Source: Myxococcales bacterium
GTDB taxonomy: Bacteria; Lernaellota; Lernaellaia; Lernaellales; Lernaellaceae
NCBI GenBank assembly: GCA_012517325.1
Contig: JAAYVF010000006.1
Coordinates: forward strand, 1-64,000
Length of the DNA stretch: 64,000 nucleotides
Direction: 5' to 3'
The notes under the pieces were generated by a model. It was not told the origin of the DNA, made no database searches, and saw only the letters and a list, made by a program, of their open reading frames with translations. The position numbers and the translations under genes were made by a program. Below, piece after piece: positions 58,895 to 64,000 of the stretch. Numbering within the stretch: position 1 is the stretch's first letter; each line of letters starts with the position of its first letter.

Positions 58895-61243
58895 CTAGTA
58901 CCAGCAGCCAATCGCGGCGGTGAAGAACGCCTGATCCTCCTCGTCCATGAGGCCGCTGCGATCCAAGTCGCCGCCGTCGCACCAACTGTTGTCGACGGTG
59001 CAGGCGATGGAATTCGGCGGGCCGTAGGTCGCCCAGGCGGACTCAAAGAGCGTCTGATCCGCGCTATCCACGAGCCCCGAGGCGTCGAGGTCGGGCCGTT
59101 CGCAACCCAGCGCGGCCCACTCGCAATCCAGCACGTTCGGCGCGAGCACGCAGGCCGGCAACATCTTCCAGAGGTCGAGGCCGCCGAACCACTGGTGCGA
59201 AATGTTGGCGATCTCATGGAAGTCGCCGTCGAGCCCCACCGCTTCGTAGTTGTCGCCGAGGCGGCGCAACGGCTTATCGGCCTCGGTGGGGAAGCGCTCC
59301 CAGTACCGATCGTAGGTCAGCGGCCGATCGGCGTAGCCGTCCAATTCGGCCAGGATGCGTTCCCAGATGTACTCGTCGGTCATCAGGCCGCGCAGGGAAG
59401 AATCGGGGCGGTTCAACACCGCTTCGAAGCCTTCGTTGTAGTTTTCCTCGTTGACGAAGTCGAACGGGTCGAAATCGGCGTTGCCGACGCCGCCGATGTG
59501 GGCGTACAGCGCGGCCATGGTCAGGTAGTGTTCGGCCTGATTGGCCGCGTTGGTGTTCGGCGGATCCTGCGCCATGGCCCAGTCATAGACCAATTGCGAA
59601 GCGCGGCGCTGGATTTCGACGATGTGCCAAAGCGTTTCCTGCGAGGCGTGAAGCAATTCGTCCTTGCCGGCGGTGATGCGAGCGTAATAGACGACCGCGA
59701 AAATCGCCATTTCCGGCTGATCCAGCGCGTCAGCCAGATCGAGCAATACCGGCCATACCTCGTCCGGGTAGAGTTCCAGCACGGTGGCGATCAGATCCCA
59801 CAACGGCACACCGAAAACTTCCAGGGTCAGGAACGAGCCGAAGGGCAGACCGACGAAAAAGTCGTCGATGTTGTGGCAGGTCTTGGTGATTTCCGGTGGC
59901 TGCAGGCCGAGCAGTTCGAACAACGCCTTGATGCCCAGAATCTCGTAGGAGCCGGGTGTCTCGACCGCCTCGTCGGGCGAGCTCAGACCGGTGGTCGACA
60001 TCGCCTTGGCCATGTAGGACATCTGGCACATGTTCATCGAGCCCAGCCACTCGGGTCCTTCGTCGGTGCCGTCCGGCCGCAGTTCGCCGGCGACGATCAG
60101 GTGATCGGCGTCGTAAGGCTCGAACTCGCCGACGGTCATCAGGTTGTAACCGTTCTCGACGACCGAATCGCCGACCCGTTTACCGGAATTGCAGGCGCGT
60201 TCCGCCGAGGCGCGCACGTCGGCGTCGGCGTTCGGATCGTCCTTGGCTTCGCAGGCGGCGAAATAACCCATGGCGAAATCCGGGAAGTTGTCGCGCGAAT
60301 TGTGGTTGCCCCAGAAATAGCCGGCGAAGGTGCCGAGCTGCGAAACCATGAAGGACGAGCAGCAGTTGGAAATGCGCAGGTAGTTGGGCATTTCCGCGAA
60401 GACAAAGGTCACCGCGTAGTCGGCCGGGTTCAGGATCGGCTCGATGTGGAAATAGGTGTCGGTCGGGTCGGCGCGCACGTTGTACACGCCGTCGGCGAAG
60501 AAGGCGTCGACGATTTCCGCCTCGAGGGAGGGATCGTACGCTTCGGCCGGATCGATGGGATCGCCGTCCTTGGTCCGCGTAATCGTGCCGGTCAGGCCGT
60601 CGATGTTGATGGTGAAACCGGGCCACCATTCGCGGCAGGTCAGGCCGGGGATGCCGGAGATTTCCTCGGCGACCGCCAACCCCTCGAACTGCCGGATCAG
60701 GGTCAAGGCCTGGTCGCGCCGGCCGAAATATTTATAGGCCTGGTAGACGTTGAACGCCGACCAGCCGAAGTCGTTGTTGTCCACGGGATGCAGCGCCACG
60801 TCGTAATTCGTGCCGCTTTTCGCGATGGCCGTCGAACCCAGCGTCATCGCGGGAACGACGTCGCCGACGAGCTTGAAGCGGTTGTAGGCCGGCAAAATGC
60901 GGGAAAGGCGTTCTTTGTAGTAAAGCCGGAACGCGTCCGCCTTGGCGTTCGGGTTTTCCCAGACCGTGAACGGCGTGGTGTCGTTGTCGTCATTGTCGTC
61001 GTTGTCGTTGTCGTTGTCGTCGTTGTCGTTGTCGTCGTTATCGTCGTTGTCATCGTCATTGTCGTCGTTGTCGTCATTGTCGTCATCGTCGTCGCCCGGC
61101 GGCGGCGTGAAATCATCGTTGTCGTCGTCGTCCGTCGTGCCCGGACGATCGTCGTCATCGTCGCCCGTGCTGCCGCAGCCGGCGAAAAACAACGCGAGAA
61201 GAACCAGAAGGGCGAATCCCCGGAAGATTTTTTTTCTCGACAT
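58895..61243 (-). CDS. Large lipoprotein with Asp/Asn repeat linker and dockerin-like tail
   Basis: This is a 782-residue protein. The signal ends ALFFAGCGST (lipobox F-A-G-C). A 65-residue D/N repeat (DNDDNDDNDDDNDDNDDND) follows. The bulk is a helical domain with an alpha/alpha-barrel-like look (WSAFNVYQAYKYFGRRDQAL, WHIVEIQRRASQLVYDW). The C-terminus has two EF-hand-like repeats, DLDASGLVDSADQTLFE and DLDRSGLMDEEDQAFFTA, as in type I dockerins, each with a nearby Cys. It may dock onto a cohesin-type partner or simply bind calcium. No enzyme family recognised. Confidence 0.75.
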   Translation of the reverse strand: MSRKKIFRGFALLVLLALFFAGCGSTGDDDDDRPGTTDDDDNDDFTPPPGDDDDDNDDNDDNDDDNDDNDDNDNDDNDNDNDDNDDNDTTPFTVWENPNAKADAFRLYYKERLSRILPAYNRFKLVGDVVPAMTLGSTAIAKSGTNYDVALHPVDNNDFGWSAFNVYQAYKYFGRRDQALTLIRQFEGLAVAEEISGIPGLTCREWWPGFTINIDGLTGTITRTKDGDPIDPAEAYDPSLEAEIVDAFFADGVYNVRADPTDTYFHIEPILNPADYAVTFVFAEMPNYLRISNCCSSFMVSQLGTFAGYFWGNHNSRDNFPDFAMGYFAACEAKDDPNADADVRASAERACNSGKRVGDSVVENGYNLMTVGEFEPYDADHLIVAGELRPDGTDEGPEWLGSMNMCQMSYMAKAMSTTGLSSPDEAVETPGSYEILGIKALFELLGLQPPEITKTCHNIDDFFVGLPFGSFLTLEVFGVPLWDLIATVLELYPDEVWPVLLDLADALDQPEMAIFAVVYYARITAGKDELLHASQETLWHIVEIQRRASQLVYDWAMAQDPPNTNAANQAEHYLTMAALYAHIGGVGNADFDPFDFVNEENYNEGFEAVLNRPDSSLRGLMTDEYIWERILAELDGYADRPLTYDRYWERFPTEADKPLRRLGDNYEAVGLDGDFHEIANISHQWFGGLDLWKMLPACVLAPNVLDCEWAALGCERPDLDASGLVDSADQTLFESAWATYGPPNSIACTVDNSWCDGGDLDRSGLMDEEDQAFFTAAIGCWY
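60975..61090 (-). repeat. GTC/GTT/ATT codon-repeat tract encoding the Asp/Asn linker
   Basis: A trinucleotide-rich stretch (GTCGTTGTCGTCGTTGTCGT pattern on the plus strand) encodes the longest D/N linker. It is expected to vary in length between strains by slippage. Confidence 0.75.
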
Positions 61244-61270
61244 GGCCGTTTCCTTGGATTTGGGTTGGCG

Positions 61271-62659
61271 TCATCCACAACCGCAGCCGGATTCGTCGCG
61301 GTCCGAATCGGCGGCCGACGATTGCCCATTCGGCGTATCATCGCCGTTATCGTTGTCGTTGTCATCATCGGATATCGCGTCGTCATCCGCGGCGTCGTCG
61401 TCGGTAGGCTGATAATCGGGATACCGGACGACGAAATTCCGTTCGTAGAGGTCGCCCAGCATCAGCCAGGGTGCGAGCCCGTAATACTCGCCCCGGGTCA
61501 AGTCCGCCCACGCCAGGCACTCGGCGCAGGGCGGGCGATGGAAAGTCTGCGTGTAGCCGCCCTCGTAGACGCGATAAAAAGCGAACCCTTGCGGGTATTC
61601 CTTGGTTGCCGGCGTCTCGACGTAGGGCACCCAGCCGGTGCGATCGTCGAAGTTGAGCCGCGCCCGGTGGCTGTGCCCGGCGAACAGGCCGACGAAATTC
61701 GGGTAGTTCGCCAGCAATTCGGTAAACTGCCGGCAATCGGCCGGATTCACCGCGTAAGCCAGCGCGCCGTGCAAGGCGAACGTGTGGTGGCTGAAAATCA
61801 TCACGCGCCGACCGGCGTCGCGCGCATCATTTAATACATCCGCCAGCCAGGGGAATTGTTCGTCGGAGAGGTCGCCGCTGCCCAGTTCGTTGTTGGTGTC
61901 CAAGATGATGAACCGCAACGGGCCGTGGTCGAAGTAGTAATAGGTCGGGTCGATCCCGAGCACTTCCTTAAAATAGTCGTGCCCGTCGCGCGGGCGGTCG
62001 TGATTGCCGCGCGCATAATAAAGATCGGCGTCTAGTTCGCCGAAAATGGCCTGCGCGTCCGCGAATTGCTCGGCCTCGGCGGTCGAGGTGACGTCGCCTT
62101 TGTGAATGACGAAATCCGGCGCCAGCTCATTGATCGTCGCCACGGCCGCTTCGTTGGTGAAAAGCCAGTAGGGCCGGTCGGGATCGTCCCAGGTGAATCC
62201 AGGCGTCAACACCAGACCGCCGATGACGATCAGGCCGGCCGTTTCCTCGCCGACGTGCGTGTCGTTGAGCGTCACGAATGAAAAGAGGTAGTTGCCGGGC
62301 GGCGCTTGTTGCGTGTGAACCCAACCGGGCGAAAACGGATTTTCATCCGCGCTCGCCGGCGTGGTATCGAGGGAGGTCGAATAAAAATAGGTCGTATCGG
62401 GTTCCAGATCGTCCACCCAGACCAGATGCATGGCTGTCAGTTCGGCTGACTCTTCCCAGGGAGTCAAATCATCGGGATCCGCACTGTAATACAGAATCGA
62501 CAGTGTCGGTTCGTCGGTTTTCCAGGCGACCGCGAACCCGTTTTCGCTGACCGAAAGCAGCTCTTCGTACTCGACTTGAGCGCCCAGAGCCAAAAAGGGG
62601 AGCAATAAAATAGCGCAAAAGACACATTTCCCGACACATCGTTTGATTGTTTCGATCAT
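61271..62659 (-). CDS. Secreted metallophosphoesterase with Asp-rich linker and GCGCG tail
   Basis: This is a 462-residue protein. A signal peptide (CVFCAILLLPFLALGA) precedes a fibronectin-III-like domain of about 80 residues (FAVAWKTDEPTLSILYYS, TTYFYSTS) as in purple acid phosphatases. The calcineurin-like core follows: TLNDTHVG (D-x-H), VIHKGDVTS (G-D), YARGNHDRPRDG (G-N-H-D), MIFSHHTFALHG and GLFAGHSHRARL. All metal ligands appear present. After an Asp/Asn linker it ends DRDESGCGCG, echoing the KGCGC tails at 1431-2819. It would hydrolyse phosphomonoesters or diesters outside the cell. Confidence 0.85.
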   Translation of the reverse strand: MIETIKRCVGKCVFCAILLLPFLALGAQVEYEELLSVSENGFAVAWKTDEPTLSILYYSADPDDLTPWEESAELTAMHLVWVDDLEPDTTYFYSTSLDTTPASADENPFSPGWVHTQQAPPGNYLFSFVTLNDTHVGEETAGLIVIGGLVLTPGFTWDDPDRPYWLFTNEAAVATINELAPDFVIHKGDVTSTAEAEQFADAQAIFGELDADLYYARGNHDRPRDGHDYFKEVLGIDPTYYYFDHGPLRFIILDTNNELGSGDLSDEQFPWLADVLNDARDAGRRVMIFSHHTFALHGALAYAVNPADCRQFTELLANYPNFVGLFAGHSHRARLNFDDRTGWVPYVETPATKEYPQGFAFYRVYEGGYTQTFHRPPCAECLAWADLTRGEYYGLAPWLMLGDLYERNFVVRYPDYQPTDDDAADDDAISDDDNDNDNGDDTPNGQSSAADSDRDESGCGCG

Positions 62660-63733
62660 CCAAGAATTGAAACTTGATTTGAATGATCAGTCAAGAATTA
62701 AACGTGTTAAAAAACGACGATTGAGTTTCAAAAGCGCCATTTTCCGTTATAAAAAGAGCATGATATATAATATCAAGCACGACTTGATTTGTCGTTGGCC
62801 AAATGCCGATCTATTTAGAAAATGCACGAAAAATGCGAGAAAAAGAAAGAAAATAGAATATTGAAGACGATAGCTATATGAAAATAAATTCATGGATAAA
62901 AAAGAAGTAAGAAGAAAGAACAATGAGTGAATAGATAAAGAATAATAGAAAATGAAAATGTGGAAAAATAAAAATGCGAAATGAATGAACGTTGCCATGA
63001 AAAACAAGATAAATTAGTGTGACATGGCATTAAATATAAAAAAAGAAAAAAGAATTAATAAACACTAACATATTGAAAATATACAGGAATACAAATTTAA
63101 GTAAGGCAGAATTAAATTTCTATTGACAAGCAGTACACACATAATCTATTTAATGGCCGCACAAGGATTTGAATGAGTCTTCAGTGAGATATGTTCTTTC
63201 ATGTAAATGGATCATGGCGCGCGATGGCTTGATGTCATCTTTGAAAATGCCTGAAGGTGAAAAACAACCGCCCGAAGGCGTTTGTTGACGGTTTCTACTG
63301 AATTAAAGCCAAGCAGTTACAACTTTGGTCATTCGCCAAGTCCAAAAAATGAACAACTAAGTGAATAACACCGAGTGTTTGCGACGGCCGATGCGGCCAA
63401 CGGCCTCAATCTTTTGCGCCAGCATTCGTGTGTTGGGGTTTTCTTGCTTTTAAGGCTTATTTATCTCTTAAAAGAATAATTAAGCATGCAATGTTATGGG
63501 TTCCGGAAGAGGTGTCTAACAGCTTGAAATAAAATGGTTAATGTCAATCCGTTACATTTGATCGGTAGAGGTGTTGAAACAACACTGTTGATAAATTTGC
63601 GCCCACGCCGATCGGTGTCCTGTTTAGCCCCTTTTAATCCATACGACTTCTCCGAAAATAAAATCAATATAATAATCATATCTCATTATTTATACGAGGG
63701 TTTTCGCAACAAACCGGGAGGCGGGAGGGGAGA
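62660..63733. other. AT-rich region, no gene identified
   Basis: About 1.07 kb of markedly AT-rich DNA, very unlike the GC-rich genes on both sides. Open frames are short and give low-complexity, implausible peptides. A possible plus-strand promoter (TTGACA at 63123, TATTTA 18 bases on) and a few small hairpins are the only signals. I see no tRNA, known ncRNA or insertion element. Confidence 0.5.
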
Positions 63734-64000
63734 ATGAAAGTCCTTTATACGATCATCCTGACGATTTTGACCATTTGTTTGCTTTCCATATCGGTTTATG
63801 CCACCGAACCCTGGTGTCAAGGAGTCCCGGGAGTCTGTATTACCAATGTTACTTCGACTGCATTTTCGGTATCTTGGACTACCTACGGTGTCGATGAGGA
63901 AGGCTATGTACGCTGGGGCACCAATCCCGGTTCCATCATAAACACCGCCTATGATGACCGCAGTGAGACCGCCTCCGAAGAAACGCACCATGTGACGATC
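63734..64000 (+). CDS. Secreted fibronectin-III-like protein (partial, cut by window end)
   Basis: 89 codons are visible. A signal peptide (YTIILTILTICLLSISVYAT) is followed by GVCITNVTSTAFSVSWTTYG and EGYVRWGTNP, the start of a fibronectin type III or purple-acid-phosphatase-like N-terminal domain. The ATG follows GGAGGGGAGA, a strong ribosome site. The gene continues beyond the window. It resembles the N-terminal part of the phosphoesterase at 61271. Confidence 0.75.
   Translation, partial: MKVLYTIILTILTICLLSISVYATEPWCQGVPGVCITNVTSTAFSVSWTTYGVDEEGYVRWGTNPGSIINTAYDDRSETASEETHHVTI

Noticed and set aside
60975-61090. Possible CRISPR or satellite array
   Set aside because: It is in-frame Asp/Asn codon repetition within a lipoprotein gene.
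59195-61834. 879-codon plus-strand open frame with Val-rich stretches
   Set aside because: It is the complement of the dockerin-tailed lipoprotein and phosphoesterase genes; the V-rich part is the D/N linker read backwards.

Overview
The window looks like a chromosomal segment of a GC-rich Gram-negative anaerobe, most likely a deltaproteobacterium-like lineage (Myxococcota, Desulfobacterota or a neighbouring candidate phylum). This rests on the order rpsU-yqeY-cvpA-dnaG-rpoD followed by tRNA, Nif3, zinc-ribbon protein, RNase HI and rnpB; on a class A RNase P RNA; on many secreted or lipid-anchored proteins with Asp/Asn-rich linkers; on two MYXO-CTERM-like C-termini; and on oxygen-sensitive enzymes (a glycyl radical enzyme and a tungsten-type aldehyde:ferredoxin oxidoreductase). 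The taxonomic placement is inference.

Layout. 1-111 is the tail of an IS3-type transposase. 209-2819 (minus) holds an Smr protein, an ICMT-like membrane methyltransferase, a heptanucleotide repeat tract and two tandem secreted paralogues ending in GCGC. 3151-4917 (plus) is a more AT-rich pair: a DUF6345 caspase-like secreted protein and a partner. 5202-8507 (plus) has PurF, a tocopherol-cyclase-like lipoprotein and a DUF697 membrane protein with a Lys/Pro/Ala tail. 8504-12634 (minus) has an OppD-type ATPase, a MshEN protein, a LolB-like lipoprotein and a TPR lipoprotein. 12777-20696 (minus) is the information-processing block: rnpB, RNase HI, zinc ribbon, Nif3, tRNA-CAU, rpoD, dnaG, cvpA, yqeY, rpsU. 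20902-26335 (minus) has a DMT permease, a lipoprotein and a coupled trio of GT-C glycosyltransferase, membrane acyltransferase and esterase.

26785-38461 (plus) is a same-strand catabolic cluster: SCP2-like protein, PadR regulator, two Rossmann dehydrogenases, glycyl radical enzyme, two-subunit CoA-transferase, MmgE/PrpD, acyl-CoA dehydrogenase, AOR. It begins behind a promoter overlapped by an inverted repeat. The enzyme set could convert a diol-like substrate to an aldehyde, then an acid, then acyl-CoA and enoyl-CoA. 38568-40814 adds a Cys-rich lipoprotein and a Tat-exported fumarate-reductase-like flavoprotein behind a sigma-54-like promoter. 40849-49524 (minus) has Kup, a stop-interrupted reading frame behind a GH88/105 lipoprotein, and an operon of radical SAM protein, membrane protein and hybrid histidine kinase/diguanylate cyclase.

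49734-51399 carries two MYXO-CTERM-like paralogues. 51718-58164 is a compact operon of a lamin-tail/CotH kinase lipoprotein, DUF4956, a membrane-fusion protein fused to a beta-propeller, a TolC-like outer membrane protein and a VTC polyphosphate polymerase. It has its own sigma-54-like promoter and is the best candidate here for an undescribed envelope system. 58189-62659 (minus) are secreted proteins, including a dockerin-tailed lipoprotein and a metallophosphoesterase ending in GCGCG. 62660-63733 is AT-rich and apparently non-coding, followed by the start of a secreted fibronectin-III-like protein cut by the window end.
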